Positions 34,891 through 45,203 of a DNA stretch of 64,000 nt are shown one piece after another (positions within the stretch are counted from its first letter, which is position 1; each line of letters begins with the position of its first letter). The stretch comes from Segatella paludivivens DSM 17968 = JCM 13650. Its GTDB lineage: Bacteria; Bacteroidota; Bacteroidia; Bacteroidales; Bacteroidaceae. The position numbers were made by a program, and so were the translations under genes. The DNA is taken from the NCBI RefSeq assembly GCF_000373185.1, contig NZ_KB890630.1:1-64000 (forward strand), in the 5' to 3' direction. The notes beneath the pieces are model-generated. The model ran no database searches and was not told the origin of the DNA. It saw only the letters and a program-made list of their open reading frames with translations.

Positions 34891-37476
34891 TCATCCACAT
34901 CTACTTGCACCGCAATTAGTACAAATCAGACAACCTTCCTGATAGACCAACGTCTCATGTCCGCAAACAGGACATTTCTGACCATTAGCCTTTGTACCAT
35001 CAACTATGTATTTTTTCAAAGCGCGCTCTACACCATTTTTCCAAGTGTTGATACTCTCATCTTTTAACTGGAGAGAAGCAACGAGCTTGAGTACATGATC
35101 AATAGGCATACGATATCTTAGCACACCTGAAATAAGTTTTGCATAGTTCCAATATTCAGGGTTGAACTTTTCACTCAATCCTTCTACTGTAGTCTTATAT
35201 CCACGTTTATTTTCAAACTGGAAATCATAACGATGGGAACCATCCTCATTTGTAGACTTTATTATCTTTCCCTTAATGATATTCTTTGGCAATATGATAC
35301 CTTCTTCATCATCCTGAAGACCAGTAAATATTTCATAAGGATAACCTTTGAGTAGTCCAACGAATGCGACCCATTTTTCTTTATTGTTTTGGAATCTAAC
35401 TACATCACATTCCAATTCTTTAGGACGAACTTCCGTAACTTCAGGTTGTTCACAAGGATGTTCCTTAGGTTTATCTTCCTGAACATCTGCCCCCTCTGCA
35501 TGTCCGCTTTCTTTTTTATCCTTCTTAGATACAGAAATCATCACACCTGCACGGCTACCGTCACGATAAATAGTACAGCCTTTGCAACCACTCTTCCAAG
35601 CCTCAACATATAATCTGTTAACTAAAGCCTCATCTACATCATTAGGTAGATTTACTGTAACAGAGATGCTATGGTCAACCCATTTCTGTATTGCACCCTG
35701 CATCTTGACTTTCATAAGCCAGTCTACATCGTTGGCTGTAGCCTTATAATATGGAGATTTTGCAACAAGTTCATCTATTTCTTCCTGAGAATATTTCTTA
35801 TCAGTATCATAACCATTCACCTTCATCCATTCTATGAACTTACGATGATAAACTATGTATTCTTCAAAACTATCTCCTACTTCGTCAACAAAGTCTACAT
35901 GAACATCAGTATCATTAGGATTAACTTTACGACGACGCTTATATACAGGCATGAATACAGGCTCTATACCACTTGTTGTCTGAGTCATCAAAGAAGTTGT
36001 TCCTGTTGGAGCTATAGTAAGGCATGCTATATTTCTACGACCATACTTCACCATATCAGCATATAATTCAGGATCAGCATCCTTTATACGATTTATGAAA
36101 GGATTTTTCTCCTCACGCTTTGCATCGTAAACTTCAAAGGCTCCACGTTCTTTTGCCATATCAACAGAAGAACGATAAGCATTAATTGCTAATGTTTTAT
36201 GAACAATAACAGAGAAGTCGGTTGCTTCCTGTGTACCATAACGAAGTCCCATTGCAGCAAGCATATCACCTTCAGCTGTGATACCAACGCCGGTACGTCT
36301 TCCCATACCGCTCTTACGCTGTATTTTCTTCCACAAATTATATTCAGAGCCCTTAACTTCATCACTTTGAGGATCATTAGCTATTTTTTTCATTATAAGG
36401 TCAATCTTCTCCATTTCAAGATCAACAATGTCATCCATTATTCTCTGCGCAAACTGCACATGTTTCTTGAATTTATCGAAATTGAACTTAGCATTCTTTG
36501 TGAATGGATAATCAACATAACTATAAAGATTGATACTTAGCAACCTACATGAATCATAAGGGCACAAAGGAATTTCACCACATGGGTTTGTACTTACTGT
36601 ACGGAAACCTAAATCGGCATAACAATCAGGAATACTCTCCTTCAATATTGTATCCCAAAACAAGACACCAGGTTCGGCACTTTTCCATGCATTGTGAACT
36701 ATTTTTTCCCACAACTTACGAGCAGATATTTCTTTTTTAAATTTAGGTGTCTCTGCGTAAATAGGCCATTGCTGCATGTAAGGCTTGTCACTAACGGCAG
36801 CCTTCATGAAATCATCATCAAGTTTCACTGAAACATTTGCTCCAGTAACCTTACCTTCTTCCATTTTGGCATCAATAAATGCCTCACTATCAGGATGCTT
36901 AATACTTACTGACAGCATAAGAGCACCACGACGACCATCCTGCGCAACCTCACGAGTAGAATTACTGTATCTTTCCATGAATGGAACAAGACCTGTAGAT
37001 GTAAGTGCTGAATTATTTACGGGGCTACCCTTTGGACGAATATGACTAAGATCATGTCCTACTCCACCACGACGCTTCATTAACTGGACCTGTTCCTCAT
37101 CAACTCGCATGATTGCACCATAACTATCTGCGTCACCATCAAGACCGATAACAAAACAGTTACTCAGACTTGCCACCTGATGATTATTCCCAATACCAGT
37201 CATTGGACTACCAGCAGGAACAATATATCTGAAATGATCAAGAAGTTCAAAAACCTCCTGAGCAGACATCGGATTCTTATACTTATTTTCTATACGGGCG
37301 ATTTCATTAGATATACGCCAATGCATATCCACAGGACTTTGCTCATAGATTGCACCAAAGCTATCCTTCATCGCATACTTGTTCACCCATACTCTTGCAG
37401 CAAGTTCATCACCACCAAAGTACTTCAAGGCTGCCTTAAACGCATCCTCAAAAGAGAAGGTCTTATTGTTTTCCAT
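34891..37476 (-). CDS. nrdJ: Adenosylcobalamin-dependent (class II) ribonucleotide reductase
   Basis: 861 residues. Reduces ribonucleotides using vitamin B12 and no oxygen, fitting an anaerobe. Order: short N-terminal region (about 1-90), the ten-stranded barrel with RRGGVGHDLSHIRPKGSPVNNS, the NPCGEIPL active-site loop, GRRTGVGITAEGDMLAAMGLRYG and TIAPTGTTSLMTQTTSGIEP. After an acidic/charged linker (about 660-710) comes the C-terminal tail domain ending in a four-Cys cluster (CPVCGH...CLICTNCGASRCG) that probably re-reduces the active site. No cobalamin riboswitch is visible in the short upstream spacer. Confidence 0.95.
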   Translation of the reverse strand: MENNKTFSFEDAFKAALKYFGGDELAARVWVNKYAMKDSFGAIYEQSPVDMHWRISNEIARIENKYKNPMSAQEVFELLDHFRYIVPAGSPMTGIGNNHQVASLSNCFVIGLDGDADSYGAIMRVDEEQVQLMKRRGGVGHDLSHIRPKGSPVNNSALTSTGLVPFMERYSNSTREVAQDGRRGALMLSVSIKHPDSEAFIDAKMEEGKVTGANVSVKLDDDFMKAAVSDKPYMQQWPIYAETPKFKKEISARKLWEKIVHNAWKSAEPGVLFWDTILKESIPDCYADLGFRTVSTNPCGEIPLCPYDSCRLLSINLYSYVDYPFTKNAKFNFDKFKKHVQFAQRIMDDIVDLEMEKIDLIMKKIANDPQSDEVKGSEYNLWKKIQRKSGMGRRTGVGITAEGDMLAAMGLRYGTQEATDFSVIVHKTLAINAYRSSVDMAKERGAFEVYDAKREEKNPFINRIKDADPELYADMVKYGRRNIACLTIAPTGTTSLMTQTTSGIEPVFMPVYKRRRKVNPNDTDVHVDFVDEVGDSFEEYIVYHRKFIEWMKVNGYDTDKKYSQEEIDELVAKSPYYKATANDVDWLMKVKMQGAIQKWVDHSISVTVNLPNDVDEALVNRLYVEAWKSGCKGCTIYRDGSRAGVMISVSKKDKKESGHAEGADVQEDKPKEHPCEQPEVTEVRPKELECDVVRFQNNKEKWVAFVGLLKGYPYEIFTGLQDDEEGIILPKNIIKGKIIKSTNEDGSHRYDFQFENKRGYKTTVEGLSEKFNPEYWNYAKLISGVLRYRMPIDHVLKLVASLQLKDESINTWKNGVERALKKYIVDGTKANGQKCPVCGHETLVYQEGCLICTNCGASRCG

Positions 37477-37504
37477 TATTTGTAAATACAGTAAATTGTA
37501 ATTG

Positions 37505-37512
37505 CAAATATA
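37505..37512 (-). promoter_or_regulatory. -7 element for nrdJ
   Basis: Minus strand TATATTTG, 29 bases before the nrdJ ATG. No TTTG at a proper -33 distance. Confidence 0.45.
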
Positions 37513-37641
37513 GGATAATATTTTGATATAATGAAATGATTACCATGTTATTTTTTCAAATAAATTTTCCTTTTAGAAAACTTTTGCTTGAAGTAAAAAT
37601 CAAAAGTTTCACAAAATCAGCAACTTGCAAATTATTTTTAG

Positions 37642-37649
37642 TAACTTTG
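37642..37649 (+). promoter_or_regulatory. -7 element for the nitroreductase gene
   Basis: TAACTTTG, 29 bases before the ATG at 37678. The -33 element is not clear. Confidence 0.45.
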
Positions 37650-37677
37650 CGAAGTTAAAAATAAAACTTATAATATT

Positions 37678-38415
37678 ATGATGTCAATAAGAAATCGAAA
37701 AACTATAAGAAAATACTCTGATAAGATTGTCAGCGAAGAACTACTTAACAAGTTACTTGAAGAAGCAGAGCATACGCCTACTATGGGTAATCTACAATTA
37801 TATAGCGTCATTGTTACACGTAGCAAAGATGGCAAAAAAGCTCTCGCACCTGCTCACTTCAATCAACCTATGGTGACTGAAGCACCAGTTGTACTCACTA
37901 TATGTGCTGACTTTCGACGTACCAGCACATGGGCTGAGAACAGAAAAGCAGAACCTGGATATGATAATTTTCTATCATTCATGAATGCTTCAACAGATGC
38001 GTTACTATACACTCAGTCTTTCTGCAATCTTGCCGAAGAAGAAGGACTTGGAACATGTTATCTTGGCACAACCATCTATATGCCACAAATGATCATAGAC
38101 ACTTTAAAATTACCCAAGCTTGTATTTCCTATTGCTACGATAACATTAGGATGGCCTGATGAGGAGCCAAACATATCAGACAGACTTCCGTTAAGTGCTA
38201 TTATACACAATGAGCGTTATGAAGACTACACGCCAGAGAAAATAAATGATTATTATACTGAGAAAGAAAATCTTAAAGAGAATATTCAGTTCGTTGAAAT
38301 AAACAAGAAAGAAACACTTGCACAAATCTTCACGGATATAAGATATACTAAAAAAGACAATCAGGCAATGAGTAAGGGAATGATTGATGCGCTAAAAAAA
38401 CAAGGTTTCATTTAA
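37678..38415 (+). CDS. Nitroreductase-family flavin oxidoreductase
   Basis: 245 residues. Family features: SIRNRKTIRKYSDKIVSEELLNKLLE at the N-terminus (FMN phosphate contact; quoted in part: NRKTIRKYSDK), EHTPTMGNLQLYSVIV, and EEEGLGTCYLGT in the FMN-binding core. Likely NAD(P)H-dependent reduction of nitro or quinone compounds; the physiological substrate is unknown. Single gene with a terminator shared with the convergent uronate operon. The ATG could be the second Met one codon in. Confidence 0.88.
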   Translation: MMSIRNRKTIRKYSDKIVSEELLNKLLEEAEHTPTMGNLQLYSVIVTRSKDGKKALAPAHFNQPMVTEAPVVLTICADFRRTSTWAENRKAEPGYDNFLSFMNASTDALLYTQSFCNLAEEEGLGTCYLGTTIYMPQMIIDTLKLPKLVFPIATITLGWPDEEPNISDRLPLSAIIHNERYEDYTPEKINDYYTEKENLKENIQFVEINKKETLAQIFTDIRYTKKDNQAMSKGMIDALKKQGFI

Positions 38416-38475
38416 TAAATATAAACTTTTCAAATTATTCAATACAAATATTAAATAGGTAGTAACATTACAATA

Positions 38476-38509
38476 TGCCCCCCGAAAGTTTTATGACTTT
38501 CGGGGGGCA
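38476..38509. terminator. Bidirectional terminator, nitroreductase / ExuT
   Basis: TGCCCCCCGAAAGT (38476-38489), loop TTTATG, ACTTTCGGGGGGCA (38496-38509): perfect 14-bp stem, very GC-rich, placed between two convergent genes. Confidence 0.9.
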
Positions 38510-38552
38510 CTTTATATTTAGAAATTCATGAAATTATAATTTCATGATCACA

Positions 38553-39986
38553 TTATTCTGCAATTGGTTTATACTTTGGAACAAGTACCTTCATCATTAA
38601 CCATGCAATAAGATATGCAAAAGCACAAACACCAAACATGATTGCGTAAGCTGTAGATACATCACCATTATTAGTTACACGGTAGTAGTCTTCAAGACGT
38701 CCAGCCATTATCTGAACAAAGACACCGCCGAGTCCTCCTGCTGCTGCACCAATACCAGTAACAGAACCAACAGCCTTCTTTGGGAACATATCAGAAACTG
38801 TAGTAAATAAATTTGCAGAGAAAGCCTGATGAGCAGCTCCTGCAATACTTATAACAGCGACAGCAGCGATAAGTCCGTTCATTCCATTAAACTTAGCAAC
38901 AGTCTGAGTGAAGACAAGAAGTAATGGGAAGAATGCTATAATTAATAATGAGGTCATACGCGCTTTATATGTCTGCCATCCCTTGTTGATAAACGACATT
39001 GGAAGAGCACCACCATAAACAGAACCGATAATAGCTATACCAAACACAACAAATGTTGAAATCATCACTGTATATTTAGTATCATCTGGAGTCATATTAG
39101 AACAGAACTGCTGTTTAATATAAGTAGGCAACCAAAAGAGCAAGAACCACCATATACCATCAGTCATGAACTTACCAAGAACAAAAGACCAAGTCTGGCG
39201 ATAGCATAACGTTTTATACCATGGAATCTTCTTTGCAGGAACATCATGTTCTGATTCAACTACAGGTTTAACAGATTCATCATCACTATTGATATAATCA
39301 AATTCAGCCTGATTGATCTTACCCTTTTTCAGCATATCAGCAGGTGAAGCATATAGCTTGAACCAGAATATCAACCAAATAAAGCCAATAAGACTAGTTA
39401 TAATGAAAGCCATCTGCCAACCATGAAACAGTCCCATAAAAAGATGATGACCATTAACAGAAGGATTCCATGCAGCAAGAATTGGCGGAATGGCAAGAGC
39501 ACAAATCATTGCGCCTACATTTGAACCAGAATTAAAGATACCAGTAGCAAGTGCACGTTCCTTTTTTGGGAACCATTCTGCTACAGTCTTAATGGATGCA
39601 GGGAAGTTACCAGACTCTCCTGCTCCAAATAAGCCTCGTGCTGCCAACTGAGCACCAAGACTTTTACCAGCAGCAGCACTGAAGAAGCCTGCTATTGACC
39701 ATAAAATCAAAGAAGCTGCAAGTCCTAGTCGCGTACCAATCTTATCAATTATAAAACCAACTATCAATGTAAAACCTGCATAAAAAGCGGTAAAAACAGA
39801 AGTTAGTATTGAATAATCTGTAGATGTCCAACCGAATCCATTAGGATCGCAGAAATAGTCTTTAAGATAGCCTATCACATTACGATCCATGTAATTTACG
39901 GTAGTAGAAAACAGCAGTAGACCTGCTATGGTCCAGCGGTACTTTGTCATAGCATTACCATCTGAACCAGAATTTAAGTTGCTCAT
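38553..39986 (-). CDS. exuT: MFS hexuronate transporter (ACS family, ExuT-like)
   Basis: 477 residues, 12 membrane helices. NYMDRNVIGYL in helix 1 and RGLFGAGESGNFPASIKTVAEWFPKKERA after helix 4 (quoted in part: GAGESGNFPASIK) are hallmarks of the anion:cation symporter family that takes up hexuronates. The neighbouring kduI supports a uronate or unsaturated-uronate substrate. It starts 37 bases after kduI and ends the operon. Confidence 0.88.
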   Translation of the reverse strand: MSNLNSGSDGNAMTKYRWTIAGLLLFSTTVNYMDRNVIGYLKDYFCDPNGFGWTSTDYSILTSVFTAFYAGFTLIVGFIIDKIGTRLGLAASLILWSIAGFFSAAAGKSLGAQLAARGLFGAGESGNFPASIKTVAEWFPKKERALATGIFNSGSNVGAMICALAIPPILAAWNPSVNGHHLFMGLFHGWQMAFIITSLIGFIWLIFWFKLYASPADMLKKGKINQAEFDYINSDDESVKPVVESEHDVPAKKIPWYKTLCYRQTWSFVLGKFMTDGIWWFLLFWLPTYIKQQFCSNMTPDDTKYTVMISTFVVFGIAIIGSVYGGALPMSFINKGWQTYKARMTSLLIIAFFPLLLVFTQTVAKFNGMNGLIAAVAVISIAGAAHQAFSANLFTTVSDMFPKKAVGSVTGIGAAAGGLGGVFVQIMAGRLEDYYRVTNNGDVSTAYAIMFGVCAFAYLIAWLMMKVLVPKYKPIAE

Positions 39987-40023
39987 TTTCGTTGTTATTA
40001 GGTATGAAAGATGTTGTCTGTTT

Positions 40024-40926
40024 TTATTTTAAATCTGGTATTTTAACTATCTGCATATCACCATAGTCAAGATTTTCTCCTGCCATACCCCATATAAAAA
40101 TATAGTTACTAGTACCTGCTGCGCAATGAATACTCCATTGTGGAGAGATTACAGCTTGTTCATTATTCAACCAAATAGGACGAGTTTCTTGTGGTTCACC
40201 CATGATATGACATATTTTCTGACCTTCAGGAACTTGGAAATACAAATATGTCTCCATTCTTCTTAAATGAGTATGTGCTGGCATTGTATTCCAAACGCTG
40301 CCTGGTTTCAATTCAGTAAGTCCCATTTGTAACTGACATGTATGAACTCCTGCAACACCATCAATAATAAGTTGATTAATAGTACGGAGGTTACTATCCT
40401 CTGCTCTACCGGCATTGATAACCTTAGCTTCCTTCATACTAACTTTCTTTATTGGATAAGCCTGATGAGCTGTAGCCGAATTCATATAGAACTTTGCAGG
40501 TTTTGCGGCATCCTTTGATTCAAGAGTGATTTCGTAATCACCACGACCAATGTAAAGAGCCTCCTTAAATTTCAATTCATATTTCTTCTTATCAACAGTA
40601 ACGATACCATCACCGCCAATATTAATAATACCAAGCTCACGCTGATGAAGAATATGATCAACTTTCAAAGGAGCGATAGCTTCAAGCTTAATCGGGGCAT
40701 TAACTGGTTCTGCACCTCCGATAAGAAAACGGTCATACATACTATATACCCAGTTAACCTCTCCAGGAGCAAAAACTTTTTCTATTGCAAATTCCTTACG
40801 AAGACGCTGTGTATCATAATGCTTAGCATCTTCTGGGTTACTAGCCCATCTTACTTCATAATTTGTCTGTGCCATTCCAAATGTAGCTGTTAGGCATAAA
40901 GCCATTGTTAAAAATATCTTTTTCAT
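40024..40926 (-). CDS. kduI: KduI-type uronate isomerase with an export signal
   Basis: 300 residues. From about residue 21 it matches 5-keto-4-deoxyuronate isomerase (EC 5.3.1.17), which converts the product of unsaturated-uronate release into 2,5-diketo-3-deoxygluconate. Metal ligands are visible: His-x-His...Glu in [15 protein letters not shown] and the fourth His in SIHCAAG. The oddity is the N-terminus: [20 protein letters not shown] is a clear type I signal peptide with an A-x-A-like end (GMAQ). The mature part (about 280) equals cytoplasmic KduI in length, so the signal is an addition. It therefore probably acts in the periplasm. Downstream of the EIIC gene by 7 bases. Confidence 0.9.
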   Translation of the reverse strand: MKKIFLTMALCLTATFGMAQTNYEVRWASNPEDAKHYDTQRLRKEFAIEKVFAPGEVNWVYSMYDRFLIGGAEPVNAPIKLEAIAPLKVDHILHQRELGIINIGGDGIVTVDKKKYELKFKEALYIGRGDYEITLESKDAAKPAKFYMNSATAHQAYPIKKVSMKEAKVINAGRAEDSNLRTINQLIIDGVAGVHTCQLQMGLTELKPGSVWNTMPAHTHLRRMETYLYFQVPEGQKICHIMGEPQETRPIWLNNEQAVISPQWSIHCAAGTSNYIFIWGMAGENLDYGDMQIVKIPDLK

Positions 40927-40933
40927 ATTATAT

Positions 40934-42379
40934 TTATTTTTTACTTTCACTCTTCACAATGCGTCTGCGATTAATAAACATCATTACTAGTGTTACAGCG
41001 GTCAATAATCCCATACCAACATATCGTAAAGAACTTGTGCATTTATATATAATCCAGCCGAATAAACTTGAAGCAAAGTCTATAGCACCGCCTGAGAAAC
41101 CGTCTGGAATCTGAGCAGCCTTATCACCTGTTTCTGCAAAAACAGATGCTGCAGCCTTTGTAAACGCAGGAGCCATATCTGTAACAAAATACAAACCAAA
41201 TATTAATGCCACTAAACCAATAACAAAAGTTTTAGCAACATTACCCTTTGTATAAGGTAATACCATAGGGAACAGATAAAACATTCCTGCCAAAGATGCC
41301 AATGGTAGGAACTGATTACCAGGAAGAAATACAGCTAAGATTAAGATTGTTGGTATAAGGAACAATGAAACTACCAATGTAGTAGGATGTCCGATAACCA
41401 AAGCTGGACTCATACCTATATATACCTTTTTACCATTAAACTTTTTGTTTACAAGTTCTTTTGTCTTTTCAGAAATAGGCATCAAACCGTCAATAAACAA
41501 TTTGGTGATACGTGGTATAAGTTCCATAACAGCTCCCATGATAACACCTAGTGACAATACATTCTTTACTATTGTCATAGCAGCATCAGTTGATGTTGTA
41601 GTAGCATCTGTCTGTTGCAATTCCTTGACATACCCACTAAAGTCAGCAATATGTCCAGCCTCACCGAAAAGAGCAATCAATCCTCCAACGATAACACCAA
41701 GAACCAATGGATCTCCTAGTTCACCAAATTTTTTCTTTAATCCTTCTGCATCAACATCAAGCTTACTGAAACCTGGAATTTTATCCAGTACCTTATTAAT
41801 TATTATAGCGAAAGGCATAAAGCTTTGACAGAAAGGCTGAGGAATAGAAATACCTTCTAAATCATAATATTTCTGGAATTTTTCTGCTGTAAGATCAGCG
41901 CATACAAGAGTTATAATATAGCAAACGATAGCTGCAAAATATCCCCAAAGTAAGCTCTCACCCATAACAAAATAAGCTACTGCACCTATAAATGCAAAAT
42001 GCCAATAATTCCACAAATCAATATTAACAGTACGTGTAGTCTTTGTGACAAGCATCAAAAAATTAACGCCCAAGCAAATAGGTATAATCAATGCACCAAC
42101 AGCAGTGTTATAAGCTACAGCAGCTGCGGCAGGCCATCCCATATCAAACACTTTAAGTTGCAGATGATAGAAATCTGATATTGAACTCAAAGGGGTATTA
42201 AAATTAGTTGTAAGCAAAGCTGTGACAACTCCTAAGCCAACAAAGCCGACACCAACAAAGAGTCCGGACTTCAAAGCCTTTCCAAAGTTCATTCCAATAC
42301 ACAAGCCGATGATGGTAAAAAGGATAGGCATCATCACACTGGCACCAAAGCTAATGATATAGCTGAAAATCTGTTCCAT
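40934..42379 (-). CDS. Galactitol-type PTS EIIC membrane protein (orphan)
   Basis: 481 residues, many hydrophobic helices. Matches the EIIC-Gat family (PF03611): [24 protein letters not shown] near the N-terminus (quoted in part), [13 protein letters not shown], and the conserved [18 protein letters not shown] loop. In enteric bacteria this protein works with EIIA and EIIB; neither is in the window, and most Bacteroidales lack a sugar PTS. It may work as a facilitator or use another energy source. First gene of the operon with kduI and exuT, so its cargo is probably a uronate or its derivative (inference). Confidence 0.85.
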   Translation of the reverse strand: MEQIFSYIISFGASVMMPILFTIIGLCIGMNFGKALKSGLFVGVGFVGLGVVTALLTTNFNTPLSSISDFYHLQLKVFDMGWPAAAAVAYNTAVGALIIPICLGVNFLMLVTKTTRTVNIDLWNYWHFAFIGAVAYFVMGESLLWGYFAAIVCYIITLVCADLTAEKFQKYYDLEGISIPQPFCQSFMPFAIIINKVLDKIPGFSKLDVDAEGLKKKFGELGDPLVLGVIVGGLIALFGEAGHIADFSGYVKELQQTDATTTSTDAAMTIVKNVLSLGVIMGAVMELIPRITKLFIDGLMPISEKTKELVNKKFNGKKVYIGMSPALVIGHPTTLVVSLFLIPTILILAVFLPGNQFLPLASLAGMFYLFPMVLPYTKGNVAKTFVIGLVALIFGLYFVTDMAPAFTKAAASVFAETGDKAAQIPDGFSGGAIDFASSLFGWIIYKCTSSLRYVGMGLLTAVTLVMMFINRRRIVKSESKK

Positions 42380-42458
42380 TTAAATTTTCGATTAATAATT
42401 TGTAGTTTCGCTTTCTTTAGGTTTTAAAATCATGGGCGCGTTTTTCACCCATTGCTCG

Positions 42459-42466
42459 CAAAGTTA
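42459..42466 (-). promoter_or_regulatory. -7 element of the uronate operon
   Basis: Minus strand TAACTTTG, about 80 bases before the EIIC ATG. TTTG candidates upstream are at 24 bases, longer than usual. Confidence 0.4.
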
Positions 42467-42511
42467 ACAAAAACTTTTCACATAACGATACAAATTATCA
42501 AATAGATTCAC

Positions 42512-42530
42512 TTAAACGTTTACGTTTTAA
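42512..42530. promoter_or_regulatory. Candidate LacI-type operator
   Basis: AAACGT-TT-ACGTTT palindrome (42514-42527) with A/T extensions on both sides, lying upstream of the -7 element of the EIIC-kduI-exuT operon. LacI-family sites are often palindromes with central CG-containing halves. No LacI gene is in the window. Confidence 0.4.
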
Positions 42531-42548
42531 TATTATTTGCGTCAAAAA

Positions 42549-42580
42549 AAACTGCAAATCCCATTAGGGGTTTGCAGTTT
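42549..42580 (-). terminator. Terminator of murF-alr
   Basis: AAACTGCAAATCCC (42549-42562), loop ATTA, GGGGTTTGCAGTTT (42567-42580): 14 pairs including one T-G wobble. T run on the minus strand. Confidence 0.85.
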
Positions 42581-42602
42581 ATCATATCATAATTTTAGTC
42601 TA

Positions 42603-45080
42603 TCAATCTTGGAAATAAATTCTCTTCACACGATTGCTTATACCTGTAAGCACTTCGTAAGGAATAGTTCCGATAATATCACTCAATACTGTTACAGGCA
42701 AATTGTCACCGAAAATTTCGACACTATCACCTTCTTTGCAGTCTATTCCTGTGACATCAATCATTGCCACATCCATACATATATTTCCAACGTAATCAGC
42801 CTTTTTGCCGTTAACAAGACAATATCCATTACGATTACTCAAATGTCTGTCCAGTCCATCAGCATATCCTATTGGAATAGCAGCTATAACGCTATCTTTA
42901 TCAAGTATTGTTTTACGACTGTATCCTACGCTTTCACCTGCAGGAACATTACGCAACTGAAGAATTGTAGTCTTCAATGTGCTTACATTATTTATTATTT
43001 CGTTGTTACGTGAATTGATACCGTAAAGTCCCAATCCAAGTCGGCACATATCCATTTGTCTTTCTGGGAAATGCTCTATACCGGCACTGTTATCAATATG
43101 GCGAAGTATTTTATGATCAAAAGCACTCTGAAGTTTATGGCTTCCTCTCTCAAACAGTTCAAATTGCTGAGCACTGAATTTATCAAAGTCATCACAGTCA
43201 GAACCAACAAAGTGACTGAATACAGAACGTGGGATTATAGCATTCTGATGTTTAAGTCTTTTAATAAGTTCTTCCATATCTGTATCAGGATTGAAGCCTA
43301 GGCGATGCATACCTGTATCAAGTTTAATATGTACAGGGAATCCGGTTATACCTTCTTTTTCAGCTGCTTTTACAAGAGCATCAAGTAAACGGAAAGAATA
43401 AACTTCTGGCTCGAGATCATAATCAAACATGGTCTTGAAAGCTGTCATCTCCGGATTCATTATCATTATGTTGCTAGTGATTCCGTTCTTGCGAAGAGTC
43501 ACTCCTTCATCTGCAACTGCAACTGCTAAATAATCAACACGATGATCTTGAAGAGTTTTTGCAATCTCTACACTACCAGCGCCATAAGCATCTGCCTTTA
43601 TCATGCAAACCAACTTTGTCTCTGGCTTCATAAAAGAACGATACCAGTTCAAGTTATTCACTACTGCATTTAAATTAACCTCTAAAGTTGTCTCGTGTAC
43701 TTTTTGTACAAGAAGCTCTGTTATCTGGTCGAATCCAAACTGACGGGCACCCTTTACGAGAATAACTTCGTCATGCAAAGACTTGAACACCTCGCTTGCA
43801 ACAAATTCATCAACAGTTGGGAAAAAGTTCTTTTCACCAACAGTGACAACATCAGCATTAGCAGAAAGTTCAGGACCGATTCCAATAAATTTCACTACTC
43901 CACGCTTATTGCACAGTTCACTCACCTCTCTATATAATTCCTTAGCGGCCATGCCACTTTGGTAAATATCACTTAATATCAATGTATGTATACGCCCCTC
44001 ATGATCAGGACGACGATTCATAAAATCAAGAGCTATATCCAAAGAATTAATATCAGAATTATAACTGTCATTAATAAGAGTACATCCATGCTGTCCTTGC
44101 TTAACCTCCAAGCGCATAGCAATTGGCTCAAGCTTCTGCATACGTTCGTCAAGCTTATCTGCCGTTACTCCTATTTTCAATGCTACAGCAGCACAGATAA
44201 TAGAATTGGTAATAGAAGCATCATCTATAAAAGGCAGAGAATAGCTATTTTCTTCACCATTATATATATATGTAAGAGATGTGGTAGTTTCTTGCTTATC
44301 TATTTTCTTAATATACATGGGTGCATGTTTGTCCTTCAGCGACCAACACAGTTTCTCACCCTTAAAGTCATCAAGTTCAGAAACAGCTTTACTTACAATA
44401 TCATCATCCTCATTATACACAACAGTCTGAGCATCATGAAATAACACTAGCTTTTCATTGCATTTTTCATCTTTAGTTGAGAAGTTCTCTTGATGAGCCT
44501 CACCTAAATTAGTCAACACGGCAATAGTTGGTTGTATGATATCACGCAATGCCAACATCTCGCCAGGTTTACTAATACCAGCTTCAAACACACCAACCTG
44601 AGTATGTTCATTCATAAGCCAAACACTCAAAGGCACACCTATCTGCGAATTATAACTACGCGGACTGCGAGTAACAAACATATCCTCGCCAAGTAGTTGG
44701 TTAAGCCATTCCTTAACCATGGTTTTTCCATTACTTCCTGTAATACCAACAATAGGAATATTAAATTCGTCACGATGTCTTTCGGCTAGACGCTGCAATG
44801 CCTCAAGCACATTAATGACTTTCAGGAAATTCGCATCCTTATATTCTGTATCATAATTTACAGGAACATCTGCGACAACAAAGTTCTTAACTCCACGTCT
44901 ATAAAGTTCTTGAATATAGTTATGACCATCATTTCGCTCAGATTTAAGGGCAAAGAATAACGTTTCCTCTGGGAAACAAAGAGAGCGACTATCTGTAAGG
45001 ATAAATCCTATATTTGCATCACTCTCGCCAAAACGACGCGCACCTATCAGTGTGGTTACTTTTTCAATAGAATATGTCAT
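42603..45080 (-). CDS. Bifunctional MurF - alanine racemase fusion
   Basis: 825 residues from the ATG at 45080 (MTYSIEKV); an earlier start would only add unconserved residues. N-terminal half (about 1-450) is a MurF ligase with the ATP loop GITGSNGKT and SYNSQIGVPLSVW; it adds D-Ala-D-Ala to UDP-MurNAc-tripeptide. C-terminal half (about 460-825) is alanine racemase with PLP Lys in MIKADAYGAG, HIKLDTGMHRLGF and YADGLDR. The fusion is well known in Bacteroidota and couples supply of D-Ala to its use. Single gene between promoter and terminator. Confidence 0.95.
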   Translation of the reverse strand: MTYSIEKVTTLIGARRFGESDANIGFILTDSRSLCFPEETLFFALKSERNDGHNYIQELYRRGVKNFVVADVPVNYDTEYKDANFLKVINVLEALQRLAERHRDEFNIPIVGITGSNGKTMVKEWLNQLLGEDMFVTRSPRSYNSQIGVPLSVWLMNEHTQVGVFEAGISKPGEMLALRDIIQPTIAVLTNLGEAHQENFSTKDEKCNEKLVLFHDAQTVVYNEDDDIVSKAVSELDDFKGEKLCWSLKDKHAPMYIKKIDKQETTTSLTYIYNGEENSYSLPFIDDASITNSIICAAVALKIGVTADKLDERMQKLEPIAMRLEVKQGQHGCTLINDSYNSDINSLDIALDFMNRRPDHEGRIHTLILSDIYQSGMAAKELYREVSELCNKRGVVKFIGIGPELSANADVVTVGEKNFFPTVDEFVASEVFKSLHDEVILVKGARQFGFDQITELLVQKVHETTLEVNLNAVVNNLNWYRSFMKPETKLVCMIKADAYGAGSVEIAKTLQDHRVDYLAVAVADEGVTLRKNGITSNIMIMNPEMTAFKTMFDYDLEPEVYSFRLLDALVKAAEKEGITGFPVHIKLDTGMHRLGFNPDTDMEELIKRLKHQNAIIPRSVFSHFVGSDCDDFDKFSAQQFELFERGSHKLQSAFDHKILRHIDNSAGIEHFPERQMDMCRLGLGLYGINSRNNEIINNVSTLKTTILQLRNVPAGESVGYSRKTILDKDSVIAAIPIGYADGLDRHLSNRNGYCLVNGKKADYVGNICMDVAMIDVTGIDCKEGDSVEIFGDNLPVTVLSDIIGTIPYEVLTGISNRVKRIYFQD

Positions 45081-45104
45081 CGTATGATTTTTATATTTTA
45101 ATTG

Positions 45105-45135
45105 CAAAATTACCGCAAACAAATGAAATAACAAA
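45105..45135 (-). promoter_or_regulatory. Promoter of murF-alr
   Basis: Minus strand: TTTG (45132-45135), 19-base spacer, TAATTTTG (45105-45112). Full consensus. Confidence 0.7.
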
Positions 45136-45203
45136 ATAAAATTCTTTTTTATTTATTATTTTCATCCACTGATAAGTTATAACGTCATAATATCAACGAT
45201 TTA

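Noticed and set aside
37477..37677. Cobalamin riboswitch upstream of the B12-dependent reductase
   Set aside because: The spacer is only 200 bases and shared with the divergent nitroreductase; no B12-box (GCCACTG-type) sequence is visible.
40934..42379. Complete galactitol PTS
   Set aside because: Only the membrane EIIC is present; no EIIA, EIIB, EI or HPr gene is found in the window.
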